The translations under genes and the position numbers were made by a program. Positions 36,012-45,468 of a DNA stretch of 64,000 nt are shown here, in pieces (positions within the stretch are counted from its first letter, which is position 1; the number at the start of each line of letters is the position of its first letter). Below the pieces are notes generated by a model that was given only the letters and a program-made list of their open reading frames with translations, did not search any database and had not been told where the DNA came from. The DNA is from Chryseobacterium carnipullorum (GTDB lineage Bacteria > Bacteroidota > Bacteroidia > Flavobacteriales > Weeksellaceae), in contig NZ_FRCD01000017.1 of the NCBI RefSeq assembly GCF_900142785.1, positions 62,001 through 126,000 on the forward strand, written 5' to 3'.

Positions 36012-37610
36012 TCAGCTTAGACCGAGCTCTTGTTTTCGCTTTTTTATATAATCCGTTGGACGAATCCCGTTGATCTCGAAGAAAACCTTTGAAAAATTTT
36101 GTCTAGCAACTATTCCACACTCGTCAGCTAAAGCTTCTAATGTAAAATTTAAGTATTTACTGTTAGTGTTTAATAAATTAGTAATGTAGTTAATACGTAA
36201 TTCTGCTATGTACTTGTTAAAACTCAACCCTTTATTTTCATTAATATATGCGGATAAGTAACGTGAATTGGTGTTAAATTTGGTAGCTAAGCTATTTTGT
36301 GTCAAACGCTTCTTTGTAAATTGGAGATCCTTCTCGAACTTCTCCAGCTTTGTTTTAATTTCATCGGATAATTCAGGAGTAAGAAAAACTTTTCTTACTG
36401 AAATGTCAGCTGATACATTTACTTTTTTATCCACAACTATATTGTTACCTTGCACTATTCTTTTTTGAAGTAAATCATACTGCTTTTTTATTTTCTGATT
36501 TTTTACATATTTGTATGTAAGAATTATAAACGCAACTGATCCAGTTAAGATTAGAATATTTGCAAACCACATATTATTTCTAGATGTTTTCTCAATATTT
36601 TCTTTTTCCTGTATCAAAGCACTTCGGTCGTAATTCTTATGTAATTTACTTGATAAATAAGGGTAATCTTTTGTAATTAAACTATCAGCTTTCAAAAGCT
36701 GATTAGTATAATAAAGCTGTCTATTAACATCTTTGTTCTTATAATGGCTAATTAAATAATTGTAACTTCTATAAATCTCGGGAAGTATAAATTGTTGCTT
36801 TTCGAAAATTGAATCGATTGCACTATAATATTTGATAGCATTTGATACCTGATTTCTTGCTTCAGAAATCTTTCCTAGATAATAATAGATTACGGATGAC
36901 CATGCAAAATCATTTCTTTGCAACAGTATGGGTAGTGCCTGCTCTAAATCTTTTTGTGCTTCGGTATAATTTCCTTTGTGAAATTTTGAAATACCCTTGC
37001 ACTTCAGAAAGTAACTGTTTTCAATAAGAAAATCTTGATCATCTTTTGTTAGTTGATATCCTAATTCACTCAAACTGTCACTTTTTAAAAAATTTTTGAG
37101 ATAGCGGTTAACTATAGTCATCTGATGTAGTGAGTTATAATAAGCTTTTCTATAGTTAAAAAGTATATTTTCATGCATTTTACTATTCATCTTGGTGCTG
37201 TAGAATTCTGCGCAATTCCTAAAATGTTCCAACGCTTCATCATAATATCCCAAATGCTCTTTTACTATTCCAAGGTGATAGACAACTTTATAATGATTGT
37301 ACTCATCTTTTGAATCCTTTGAATATTCATATGCCTTTAAATATTCATTCAAAGCAAGTTTATATTTTTTTTGATAGAAATAATAAATGATTCCTTTGCT
37401 TAAATAATCTTTGCTGATATCATCGTTATTTTTGTATTTAATACTTATCGCCAGTGCGCTGTCTGCATACTTCATTTTGTTAGCAAAGTCAAACTGCCTG
37501 CCGTCTCTATATGAGGTCTGATTCAATTCGCTGTAAAACCTCATCAGCATTGGTCTTAACAATGGATTGATTGATCTGATAATTAGTGGTAACGGGATAC
37601 GGTATATCAC
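36012..37610 (-). CDS. TPR-AraC transcriptional regulator, N-terminally truncated
   Basis: The usual flavobacterial layout is TPR repeats (~45-330; for example ALNEYLKAYEYSKDSKDEY and EALEHFRNCAEFY), one membrane segment (~346-368, MWFANILILTGSVAFIILTY) and a C-terminal AraC HTH (~430-530, SLATKFNTNSRYLSAYINE and ALADECGIVARQNFSKVFFE). Full-length members begin with a signal peptide and ~60 more residues. Here the first ~30 residues of the open frame are out-of-frame susD sequence and the real homology begins near RQFDFANKMKYADS. So the signal peptide was lost and proper membrane insertion is doubtful. Confidence 0.7.
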   Translation of the reverse strand: MIYRIPLPLIIRSINPLLRPMLMRFYSELNQTSYRDGRQFDFANKMKYADSALAISIKYKNNDDISKDYLSKGIIYYFYQKKYKLALNEYLKAYEYSKDSKDEYNHYKVVYHLGIVKEHLGYYDEALEHFRNCAEFYSTKMNSKMHENILFNYRKAYYNSLHQMTIVNRYLKNFLKSDSLSELGYQLTKDDQDFLIENSYFLKCKGISKFHKGNYTEAQKDLEQALPILLQRNDFAWSSVIYYYLGKISEARNQVSNAIKYYSAIDSIFEKQQFILPEIYRSYNYLISHYKNKDVNRQLYYTNQLLKADSLITKDYPYLSSKLHKNYDRSALIQEKENIEKTSRNNMWFANILILTGSVAFIILTYKYVKNQKIKKQYDLLQKRIVQGNNIVVDKKVNVSADISVRKVFLTPELSDEIKTKLEKFEKDLQFTKKRLTQNSLATKFNTNSRYLSAYINENKGLSFNKYIAELRINYITNLLNTNSKYLNFTLEALADECGIVARQNFSKVFFEINGIRPTDYIKKRKQELGLS

Positions 37611-38094
37611 CGTAGATTTGCTGCAGATAAAAAAAGAGCAAAGAACGAATGGTTAAGGCTTCGCCTGTCATTCTGTTTTTTTCAGCAGTTGATATAAAAT
37701 TTGAGCTATCCAGCCCTTCGATAATGGAATTGCTGATATATATTTTCTGATAGGCGGCAGACCACAGTGAATTTACAAATTGATTGGTGTCTATCAAAGT
37801 ATTATTTGAAATCTCGGGAAGCCCGTTGGTTGCGTTCACTGCGTAATACGTCAGATCATCGGTGTAAAGACTCAAAATTCTGCCGCTCTGATCTCCTGCA
37901 ATCGGGGAAGCTTCCCAAAGTCCGGCGTATAAGGCTGAGAGTACCGAATTAGCAGTTTGGGCATCCTGAAACACTGTTTCAGACAGCATCTGATTTTCCG
38001 GAAGATCTACTTCCAGCATTTTTTCGCACGACATCAGTGCAGTCAGGACGTAAAGCAATGCGACTGCCGTTATTTTGTTAATATTTGTTGTCAT
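37507..38094 (-). pseudogene. SusD/RagB lipoprotein, 3'-truncated
   Basis: It has a lipoprotein signal (ALLYVLTALMSCEKML) and a normal SusD N-terminus (LPENQMLSETVFQDAQTANS and ALTIRSLLFFYLQQIYGDIP). The frame stops after EVLQRIESDLI, at about residue 195 of an expected ~450-500. The remaining two-thirds, including most of the TPR scaffold, are missing, and AraC-gene sequence follows instead. It follows susC by ~40 bases, as normal for the pair, but cannot be a full glycan-binding lid. Confidence 0.75.
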
Positions 38095-38134
38095 TTTCTT
38101 TTTGTTTTAATCATTCAAATTCAAGATCATTTAA

Positions 38135-41128
38135 TTAAAGGGTCATCTGTACTCCCAATGAGTAAGTACGTAAAGGGGGTAAGAAACCTACGGATGTAAA
38201 TTCAGGATCAATTCCGAAATATTTCGTCCATGTCAGAAGATTCTGTCCCTGAAAGTAGACTTTAGCTTCCCGAAATACTGATGAGCGCATCGGAATGGTA
38301 TAATTGATCTGAACATTTTTCAAGCGTATAAACGATCCGTCAGATACACTGGCTGTACTGGTCTGAAATAAGGTGTTAGAAGATGAATTCACAGATCTGT
38401 ACGGCATATAGAGTCCGTTTGGATTTTGAGGAGACCAGACATTGAGCGCTTCCACCGGAAGATTGGTCATGATGCCCGGTGATGTTATAATTGAGTTGTA
38501 ATTTCGGCTCTGCTGTTTTACAAACTGCAAAAGGAAAGATAAGTTCCAGTTTTTGTATCTCAGCTCATTGCTTAATCCTCCAAAAAACCGTTGCCCAATA
38601 TTTTCCACAATCTGGCGGTCGTCTGGTGATGAGATTCTTCCGTCACCGTTGAAATCCGTAAAGCTGTATAATCCTGTAGCGGGATTAATACCGGTTAACT
38701 CATATAGTTTAATGATTGAAATGGGTTCTCCAACAATATAGTTGTTCGCATAGGTAGAACCTTCAAGACCCGGAAATGAGATTAATTTATTCTGAGGAAA
38801 TGTTATATTAAAAGAGCTGTTCCATGAGAAGTCTTCAGATTTTAGAACATCTGCTCTCAATTCAAATTCAAACCCTGTATTCTGAATAACTGCATCCAAG
38901 TTCGCTAAAACCGAACTGAATCCTGTCACTGCGGGAAGCTGGTAGCCCACCAACTGATTTCCGGAGCGGTTTCTGTAATATGCTGCCGTCATGTTCAGTC
39001 TGTTTTTAAACAATCCCAGTTCAAGAGCCGCCTCCATTTTCACTGTTCTTTCCCAACTGAAATCCGGATTGAATAATTTGGTTGGACTGAGTCCTGATGT
39101 TCCGTTATAAATCAGTGTTGATGTTGCGAATGTATTCAGATACTGATAATCTCCGATATTATCACTACCAGAGGAACCAAAACTTCCTCGCAGTTTTCCG
39201 AAACTCAACCATAAACTATCTTTAAGGAAATTCTCGTCTGAAAATAACCATGCTGCTCCTACCGCACCGAAATTGGCAAACTTATTATTGCTTCCGAATC
39301 TGCTGCTTCCATCTCGTCTACCAGTAATGTTGACAATATATTTTTTATCAAACTGATAATTGACCCTCCCGAAAAATGCTGCATATCGGTATTCTGTGGT
39401 GATATGATCCAGAATGACCTTGGTCTGTGCCGCTCCGATATTATTGATAAAGGAATTGCTTTCATAACCGATTCCCTGAATAGCACCTGATTCGTTGGTA
39501 TCTCTCTGGTAAGTTCCTCCTACCAAAATATCCAGCTGATGTTTTCCTTTTTTATACAGCCAGGTGATCTGTGGTTCGATGACCATAGAAAAACGGTTCA
39601 TGTTGCTTTTGGAAGACTGTGAATTAAGCGAAGTTGCTCCAGTGGAAGGATTAAAAGCTGTACTTGGTCGTAAAGACCACTCTTCAAGGGTCTGATAGTT
39701 AAATCCGCCGTTAAACTTGATCCTGACATTTTCAAATGCTTCATATTCTGCACTCATATTATTCATGAACTGAAGATTATCGTTGGAATATGAATTCTCA
39801 TAAGCGGCAACAGGATTGGTAAACGTGTTATTTTCCCAATTCAGATTGCCGTTAGCATCATATAAAGCGGGTGCATTAGGAGAAAGACTGTACGCATTCC
39901 TTGTGATATCAGAATTGATCAGATTATTATCTAATGATGAAAATAAACTGGATGAGTTAAAACTGAATTTTCTGTTCTGAGAGCGGTGGCTGATATTTCC
40001 GGAAACTGTATTGGTTCTGTACCTGAAATCCTGCCCGAATACTGTGGTCTGTTCCAGACGTCCCAGGCTAACCAGAAAACTGGTGGTTTCACTTCCTCCG
40101 CTTAATGAAAGCTGTGTGTTGGACAAAGTGGCAAAATTCCCGATCAGTTCTTTCCTCCAGTCAGTATAACGGTTGCTGTCCCAAACACCGTTCACATCGT
40201 AGGCATTGGCAGGATACACAGAAATATTGTCATTGGCAAAAGCCTGTTTTCTCATGGCAATATATTGTTCTGTGTTCATCATCTTGAGGTTGGATAAAGT
40301 CTGACTCAGAGCATAAGAAGAACTCAGGGAAAGTTTGACATTTCCTTTCTTTCCTCTTTTGGTGGTAATGAGTACTACTCCATTCGCTCCACGGGAACCG
40401 TAGATGGCGGTAGCATCGGCATCCTTGAGAATTTCAAAGCTTTCAATATCGTTGGGGCTAATTGCATTTAAAGGATTGATATCAGCATTCGGTAAAATTC
40501 CGGCTCCGTATCTTGAGGTAACGTTTCCTACAATGGGAACTCCATCCACTATATATAGGGGTTGGTTTCCGTCGGTTTCAGAGTTCGCACGAGTACGAAG
40601 ACTGTTTCTGCCTCGTATCTGAATATCAAATCCACCTCCCGGAGTCCCTGAATTCTGGGTAATAGAAACCCCACTCATCCTACCCTGCGCTGAAGCAAGG
40701 ACATTGGTGACAGGTTGGTTTTCGATGTCTTTGGCTGAGATCTTGGCAATGCTTCCTGTTCTTTCCTTATTTTTGACCTTATAATAACCTGCATTGAGAA
40801 CAACTTCCTCAATTTCTTTTTCTTTACCTAATGAGATATTGACGGTTATCCTGCTGCCTAAAGTGATTTTTCTTTCGGGATAATCCGGATGGCGGTAAAT
40901 GATCACCGGGTTTTCTCCCGATACCTGAACACGGTAAACACCTGCTGCATTGGTCACAGCCACTTCTTCTTTACCTTCCTGAAATACGGAAACACCTTTG
41001 ACTGGCTGGTTATTTTCCGTGACAGTGCCTGTAATGGTGCGCATCTGCCCTATTGCTACGCCGGAGACGAGCATGGTGAAGCCAAAAGCCATTTGAAGAT
41101 GACTTAGGCTGCAAAAGTTTTTTTTCAT
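38135..41128 (-). CDS. SusC/RagA-type TonB-dependent outer-membrane transporter
   Basis: A complete 997-residue SusC-family protein: N-terminal signal, a carboxypeptidase-regulatory-like domain (TITGTVTENNQPVKGVSVF), plug motifs (IEEVVLNAGYYKVKNKERTG, IQIRGRNSL, QPLYIVDGVPI, DADATAIYGSRGANGVVLIT) and a long beta barrel ending SLGVQMTL. It imports a nutrient, probably a glycan or peptide, across the outer membrane with energy from TonB-ExbBD. Its SusD partner is broken, so uptake may be impaired. GC is higher than in the rest of the window, suggesting a different origin. Confidence 0.9.
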   Translation of the reverse strand: MKKNFCSLSHLQMAFGFTMLVSGVAIGQMRTITGTVTENNQPVKGVSVFQEGKEEVAVTNAAGVYRVQVSGENPVIIYRHPDYPERKITLGSRITVNISLGKEKEIEEVVLNAGYYKVKNKERTGSIAKISAKDIENQPVTNVLASAQGRMSGVSITQNSGTPGGGFDIQIRGRNSLRTRANSETDGNQPLYIVDGVPIVGNVTSRYGAGILPNADINPLNAISPNDIESFEILKDADATAIYGSRGANGVVLITTKRGKKGNVKLSLSSSYALSQTLSNLKMMNTEQYIAMRKQAFANDNISVYPANAYDVNGVWDSNRYTDWRKELIGNFATLSNTQLSLSGGSETTSFLVSLGRLEQTTVFGQDFRYRTNTVSGNISHRSQNRKFSFNSSSLFSSLDNNLINSDITRNAYSLSPNAPALYDANGNLNWENNTFTNPVAAYENSYSNDNLQFMNNMSAEYEAFENVRIKFNGGFNYQTLEEWSLRPSTAFNPSTGATSLNSQSSKSNMNRFSMVIEPQITWLYKKGKHQLDILVGGTYQRDTNESGAIQGIGYESNSFINNIGAAQTKVILDHITTEYRYAAFFGRVNYQFDKKYIVNITGRRDGSSRFGSNNKFANFGAVGAAWLFSDENFLKDSLWLSFGKLRGSFGSSGSDNIGDYQYLNTFATSTLIYNGTSGLSPTKLFNPDFSWERTVKMEAALELGLFKNRLNMTAAYYRNRSGNQLVGYQLPAVTGFSSVLANLDAVIQNTGFEFELRADVLKSEDFSWNSSFNITFPQNKLISFPGLEGSTYANNYIVGEPISIIKLYELTGINPATGLYSFTDFNGDGRISSPDDRQIVENIGQRFFGGLSNELRYKNWNLSFLLQFVKQQSRNYNSIITSPGIMTNLPVEALNVWSPQNPNGLYMPYRSVNSSSNTLFQTSTASVSDGSFIRLKNVQINYTIPMRSSVFREAKVYFQGQNLLTWTKYFGIDPEFTSVGFLPPLRTYSLGVQMTL

Positions 41129-41492
41129 ACTTTTGAATAGGTTTAATTCGTTAGACTTTGCTCTTTCCTACGCTAGCAGTCAACTTTTGTGGAAAGAGCT
41201 TTTGTTTTTCTATGGTTACGTTACACTTTCTGTTTCTTGAATATGTTTTTAGCGTATCTATTTGATGATGCTTGGGAGGAAGCTTCAGTAAGGACATAGC
41301 AAAACCTCCTGCCCCAGCACATCTTGAAATAATATGAATGAAATTGTGTCCCGTGAAAGCTTTAAAGCCACAATGGATTTTACACCCCATTGTATCGTGC
41401 AGTCTGATACTGTATTTTGTGGAAGCGGCTTAGAATGTAGAGCGAACGAACAGCATTGAGAAAAAAACAGCGTGGAACTCACTACATCATCG

Positions 41493-41619
41493 CTTGTACT
41501 AGAGGTATCGCCAAACACCTTGCAACAAACTCCGTAAGTGAGCCCACGCCGAAGCGTGAGCTACTTTACTTATGGTCTCGTTGCATTTGTTTTGAAAATT
41601 GGCGATTTTCTAGTACGAG
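41493..41619. repeat. Nested multi-stem inverted-repeat element, possible structured RNA or MITE
   Basis: An outer stem pairs CTTGTACTAGA..ATCGCCAA (41493-41514) with TTGGCGAT..TCTAGTACGAG (41599-41619). Inside, TGCAAC (41521-41526) pairs with GTTGCA (41580-41585), CCGTAAGT (41532-41539) with ACTTATGG (41568-41575), and AGC-C-CACGC with GCGTG-A-GCT around a CGAA tetraloop (41541-41562). Four co-axial stems in 127 bases are far beyond chance. It could be an RNA, a small non-autonomous element, or a folded recombination site. Confidence 0.5.
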
Positions 41620-41662
41620 GTTCTAAGCAATAGCTTCTATATTTCTTTGAAGTATCGCAAAA

Positions 41663-41725
41663 TTACGTATTATAACGTAAAAAGCAAATATATGTATAAA
41701 ATTCAATACATCCAAATATGGATGT
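41663..41725. promoter_or_regulatory. Two palindromic operator candidates upstream of the XRE-like gene
   Basis: TTACGT-ATTATA-ACGTAA lies at 41663-41680 and ACATCCA-AATA-TGGATGT at 41708-41725, ending 43 bases before the ATG at 41769. Both are perfect in their arms. They could be autoregulatory sites for the helix-turn-helix protein encoded next. Confidence 0.4.
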
Positions 41726-41768
41726 GTGTATTTTTTAAAGAATGTTGTAATTGGTGGAAATATTAAAA

Positions 41769-42215
41769 ATGGTGGACGGTAAAATTGTTGAAATTATTAT
41801 ATCTGAACTTGACCTCTTTATAATTGATATAATTAGGGAATATAGAGGAAGAGCGGACAAATACATATCGCAGGTAGAGCTATCACAAAGAATGGGTTTT
41901 GCAGATGGTTATGTAGGTAAAGTTGAAAATTTCGGCTCGAACGCTCGTTATAACATTAGAAAGATGCATCTTGCTGCGAAGGCTTTGGGATTAAGTTCTT
42001 ATACTAAACTCTTACCTGAAAAAATTTTAAGTAATGATCTTGTTTTATTGCGAATTCTAGTAAATAGAAGGAAAAATGACACCGTTGATTTTGACAAGGA
42101 TGGTAATGTAATTAAAAACTATGTCATACTTGAAAAAAGGGTATTAACCGAAGACGAAGCTAAACTACATAATAACCGAAGAAGTAAAAAAACTGACAAC
42201 AGCAGTTTGTTTTGA
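41769..42215 (+). CDS. XRE-like helix-turn-helix protein (149 aa)
   Basis: I chose the ATG at 41769 (MVDGKIVEIIISELDLFIID), although the frame can start at TTG 41751. The stretch DKYISQVELSQRMGFADGYV then KVENFGSNARYNIRKMHLAA resembles a Cro/CI-type HTH reading DNA, followed by a ~70-residue C-terminal part. No toxin or phage gene is adjacent. It probably regulates itself through the palindromes upstream. Confidence 0.65.
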   Translation: MVDGKIVEIIISELDLFIIDIIREYRGRADKYISQVELSQRMGFADGYVGKVENFGSNARYNIRKMHLAAKALGLSSYTKLLPEKILSNDLVLLRILVNRRKNDTVDFDKDGNVIKNYVILEKRVLTEDEAKLHNNRRSKKTDNSSLF

Positions 42216-42578
42216 AAATGTGAAATTATCCCTTTTAGTCTCTAGCATTTATAAAGTTGCTATCATTAACTATTTTATTATCTTAATCGTCATAATCCAC
42301 TTCTAAATAGGAGATGTATAATCGGTACAGTGCAAATTTTACATTATTTTTTGTTGAAGAATTTATAAATTCTTCTTTAGTAAAAGCAATATTACATTGC
42401 CAATATTGAGGCAATAGTAAATTCTTAGAAATAAAACTGATTCATTAAAATTCTTATTGGTAATCAAGAATATATAAACATCAGATTGATTGCCACTTTA
42501 AAACCATTTCTTTTGATGTAAATTTATATATTTGCAATGATTCCCAGTTAATCTGAGTTTCATGGTTATTAGTTTTTA

Positions 42579-42606
42579 GTCCCCGATTTATTCGAGGACT
42601 TTTTTT
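42579..42606 (+). terminator. Rho-independent terminator (+ strand)
   Basis: GTCCCCGA (42579-42586) pairs with TCGAGGAC (42592-42599) with one mismatch around TTTAT, followed by seven T. It is ~360 bases downstream of the XRE-like gene, so it may end that transcript or a separate small RNA. Confidence 0.6.
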
Positions 42607-42727
42607 GTACTTCTTTTAAAAAGAAATGTTGCAGATAGTTATAGTTTAAATAGCTAAGATTACAAATCTGTTAGCCTAAAAAACATACTTTAACTACTAA
42701 TAAACATTTATATTTACTTACTGATAT

Positions 42728-42895
42728 TTGAAAGACATAACCAAGAACGATTTATTACAACTAGCTCGAAATGATATTAATATTGCAGAGTTGCTTTTTA
42801 ATAACAATATATTTAGTAATGCAATATATTTTTATCATCAAGCAGTCGAAAAAGCAGTAAAATATCTTGGCTTAAGAATAGGAGTTTATAATTGA
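42728..42895 (+). pseudogene. HEPN-domain protein fragment (55 codons)
   Basis: From a TTG the frame reads KDITKNDLLQLARNDINIAE, then LLFNNNIFSNAIYFYHQAVE and KAVKYLGL, the first two helices of a HEPN domain of the type paired with MNT nucleotidyltransferases. It stops at 42895 before the catalytic R-x4-6-H, which these proteins carry further on. No partner gene is present, so this is a broken remnant of a toxin-antitoxin or defence gene. Confidence 0.5.
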
Positions 42896-42931
42896 TTACG
42901 TTTATTGGTTTTTAATTCATATAATAAAAAT

Positions 42932-42952
42932 GTCCCGAAATAATTTCGGGAC
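42932..42952 (+). terminator. Perfect 10-base-arm hairpin
   Basis: GTCCCGAAAT-A-ATTTCGGGAC lies 37 bases after the HEPN fragment's stop and is followed by TGTAATTTT. It is likely the original terminator of the broken HEPN gene. Confidence 0.6.
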
Positions 42953-43087
42953 TGTAATTTTATAGCATAGTTTTGTTTGTATAAACGTTATCATTCATTT
43001 TGTTGCTATGCTTATTTCCTATTTATAATCTTTTAATTATAACAATATTAAATTTTCACTGACAACTTCAATGAGAAAATATCTCTT

Positions 43088-43114
43088 CACATTATAAAAA
43101 GATTTTATAATGTG
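43088..43114 (-). terminator. Hairpin downstream of the multicopper oxidase gene
   Basis: CACATTATAAAA-AGA-TTTTATAATGTG has perfect 12-base arms and a 3-base loop, 62 bases after the last metal-island gene on the - strand. It probably ends the copper-operon transcript. Confidence 0.5.
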
Positions 43115-43175
43115 CGAAAAATAGACCACCTTATCTATTTAGACTAAGTATTTTTTCATATTAAATAAGTTTTAT

Positions 43176-45446
43176 TTAATAATTAAAAGATAAACCCATA
43201 CCAAATCCCATATCACTATCATAATGTGTACGGATACCCATATTTTTATTGATAATATATTTTAATTCTGCCATATATTCCATATCGGTATTAACCATAA
43301 AACCTGCTCTTAATCTCTTAGAAACAGGAATGTCTTCTCGCATTAAAGACAAGCGGACAATACCATCATGATAAACTTCTGCTTGAAAATTGACCAACAT
43401 TGGTAACGTATACATGAAACCTAAACTAAAGGCTCTTCGTGTATCTTTTTCGTTTTTCTGTCCAAATAAATTTGTTTCGTGTTCATCTATGCCCATTTTA
43501 CGGTAACGCCAGTCAAAACCAATAAATGGCATAAACCATTGCATTTTACCGATGTACCTGCCCAAGTGTGTTTCTACCTCGTAACCGTGCATATCATTGT
43601 AACCTAAACGCCATTCTGTGCCTAAACTCCATCTTGCATTTTGTATCATTGCATCACCATCATTTCCATTGGTAGCAAAATCATTTTGTGCCATAAAATG
43701 GGGCATATTGCTTTCTTTCTGCAACATATTGTAAGCTTGTTTTTTATTAGGTAAATTAGTGTTTTGATAGTCATCTACCGCAAAAACCCTGTTCATTCCC
43801 GACATCATATGATATAAGATATGGCAGTGGAAAAACCAGTCTCCTTCTTCATTTGCAAGAAATTCTATCGTGTCGGTTTCCATTGGCATTATATCCAAAA
43901 CATTTTTGAGTGGTGATTTTTCGCCTTTGCCATTAATCACTCTAAAATCGAAACCGTGTAAGTGCATTGGGTGCCGCATCATTGAATTATTATGAATGGT
44001 AATGCGTAGAATTTCTCCTTTTTTTACAGGTATTTTATCAACTTCTGAAAGTATTTTATTATCCATACTCCACACATAGCGGTTCATATTTCCAGTGAGG
44101 GTAAATTTCAATTCTTTCACCGGAGCATCCTTAGGAAGTTCAGTATTGTGAGGAGATTGCAACATTGCGTAATTCAGGGTCTTAATATCTCCCAAAGCAT
44201 TTGCATTGTAACGATTGGGGTCGTTATCCATATTCATATTGTGTTGGCTATGGTCTTGCTTAGGTTTTGCATCTCCAGTAATTTCTGGGTACATCACTAC
44301 ATTCATATCCATTTGGTTCAAGCTCATTTTCATTCCCATATCATCTAAGTCGCCATTCATCTTCATCATATCATTCATCATTTTCATACCCTCAAAATAT
44401 TTCAATTTCGGAAGTGGTGAGATCAATTGCTTAATACCGTTGCCCACAAAATAGCTTGCAGATTGTGTTCGGTCTTCGGTTGTGGCCAAAAATTCATAGG
44501 CAACACCATCATCAGGTATTGTTACTACGACATCGTAAGTTTCAGAAACGGCGATGATTAATCTATCTACTTCAACAGGTTCTACATCATTACCATCATT
44601 GGCAACTACGGTTATTTTACCACCAGCATAGCGTAGCCAAAAATAAGAAGATGCCCCACCGTTTGATACACGTAAACGTACTTTGTCGCCTGCTTTTAGT
44701 ATTTTGCCATCAACTGTTTTTAAATCGGTAGTGTGATTTCCATTTATTAATATTTTATCATAGTAAACATCGCTTACATCCATTGCTGTCAGTCGTTTCC
44801 ATTCATTTTTTACTTTGGTTTTAAACTGTCCTTCTTTAATGGCTTCTGCATAAGACTGGGTTGCATTTTTTTTGATAGCTGCCCAATCATTGGCATTATG
44901 CAACATCCGGTTGATATTATCTGGATTAAGATTTGTCCATTCGCTTAAAATGATGGGTACGGTTGGTAAATCGTCAATTCCTTTTCTAAAGGTTTTATCA
45001 TTATTGCGCTTTTTCATTACAAAACTTCCATACATCCCAATCTGCTCTTGCAAACCAGAATGGGAATGATACCAATGTGTTCCGTGCTGTATAATAGGAA
45101 AACGATAGGTATAAGTTGTACCTGCCTTAATAGGCTTTTGAGTCAGCCAAGGCACTCCATCTTCTTTATTAGGCAAAAACACACCGTGCCAGTGCAACGA
45201 GGTACTTTCTTTTAATTGATTGTGTACTACAATCTCAGCAGTATCACCTTCTGTGAAAGTAAGTGTAGGCATTGGTATTTGCCCGTTTACTGCAATGGCT
45301 CTTTTTTCTTTACCAGCGTAATTAACAAGCGTGTCTTTTACATACAAATCATAGCGGACTACCTTTTGTGCAAATAAAGATTGCGTACAAAGTAGTATCA
45401 AAACTACTTGTAGCAACTTTTCTGATATTTCTTTTTGTATATTCAT
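43176..45446 (-). CDS. copA: Periplasmic multicopper oxidase (CopA/PcoA-like) fused to a CopB-like barrel domain
   Basis: After a signal peptide (VVLILLCTQSLFAQ) come the copper-binding motifs of a laccase-type oxidase: HWHG near 85-88, HWYHSH near 124-129, HPMHLHG near 495 and HCHILYHMMSGM near 545. A Met/His-rich insert (MMNDMMKMNGDLDDMGMKMS and HSQHNMNMDN) matches CopA-type copper resistance oxidases. The last ~160 residues (RWSLGTEWRLGYNDMHGYE, FMPFIGFDWRYRKMG) look like the CopB/PcoB outer-membrane domain, so one protein combines both. It would oxidise Cu(I) in the periplasm. At 756 residues it is ~150 longer than plain CopA. Confidence 0.9.
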   Translation of the reverse strand: MNIQKEISEKLLQVVLILLCTQSLFAQKVVRYDLYVKDTLVNYAGKEKRAIAVNGQIPMPTLTFTEGDTAEIVVHNQLKESTSLHWHGVFLPNKEDGVPWLTQKPIKAGTTYTYRFPIIQHGTHWYHSHSGLQEQIGMYGSFVMKKRNNDKTFRKGIDDLPTVPIILSEWTNLNPDNINRMLHNANDWAAIKKNATQSYAEAIKEGQFKTKVKNEWKRLTAMDVSDVYYDKILINGNHTTDLKTVDGKILKAGDKVRLRVSNGGASSYFWLRYAGGKITVVANDGNDVEPVEVDRLIIAVSETYDVVVTIPDDGVAYEFLATTEDRTQSASYFVGNGIKQLISPLPKLKYFEGMKMMNDMMKMNGDLDDMGMKMSLNQMDMNVVMYPEITGDAKPKQDHSQHNMNMDNDPNRYNANALGDIKTLNYAMLQSPHNTELPKDAPVKELKFTLTGNMNRYVWSMDNKILSEVDKIPVKKGEILRITIHNNSMMRHPMHLHGFDFRVINGKGEKSPLKNVLDIMPMETDTIEFLANEEGDWFFHCHILYHMMSGMNRVFAVDDYQNTNLPNKKQAYNMLQKESNMPHFMAQNDFATNGNDGDAMIQNARWSLGTEWRLGYNDMHGYEVETHLGRYIGKMQWFMPFIGFDWRYRKMGIDEHETNLFGQKNEKDTRRAFSLGFMYTLPMLVNFQAEVYHDGIVRLSLMREDIPVSKRLRAGFMVNTDMEYMAELKYIINKNMGIRTHYDSDMGFGMGLSFNY

Positions 45447-45468
45447 TTTGATATTTTATTAATGAAAC

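Larger units (their letters stand above)
41129..41768. other. Long leader region between susC and the XRE-like gene
   Basis: No gene is supported; two overlapping - strand frames (41151-41390 and 41285-41518) lack protein-like composition. The region contains a nested hairpin element (41493-41619) and two palindromes in front of the XRE-like gene. Confidence 0.5.
42216..43175. other. Non-coding region with a HEPN fragment and three hairpins
   Basis: Besides the features listed separately (terminator at 42579, HEPN scrap at 42728, hairpins at 42932 and 43088), I see no gene here. It separates the XRE-like gene from the metal island. Confidence 0.5.

Noticed and set aside
41151..41518. Two overlapping - strand frames of 79 and 77 codons
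   Set aside because: They overlap each other in different frames, lack protein-like composition and run into the nested hairpin element.
42481..42570. Small RNA gene ahead of the terminator at 42579
   Set aside because: The terminator is convincing but I found no promoter or structure that fixes a 5' end, so no RNA gene is called.
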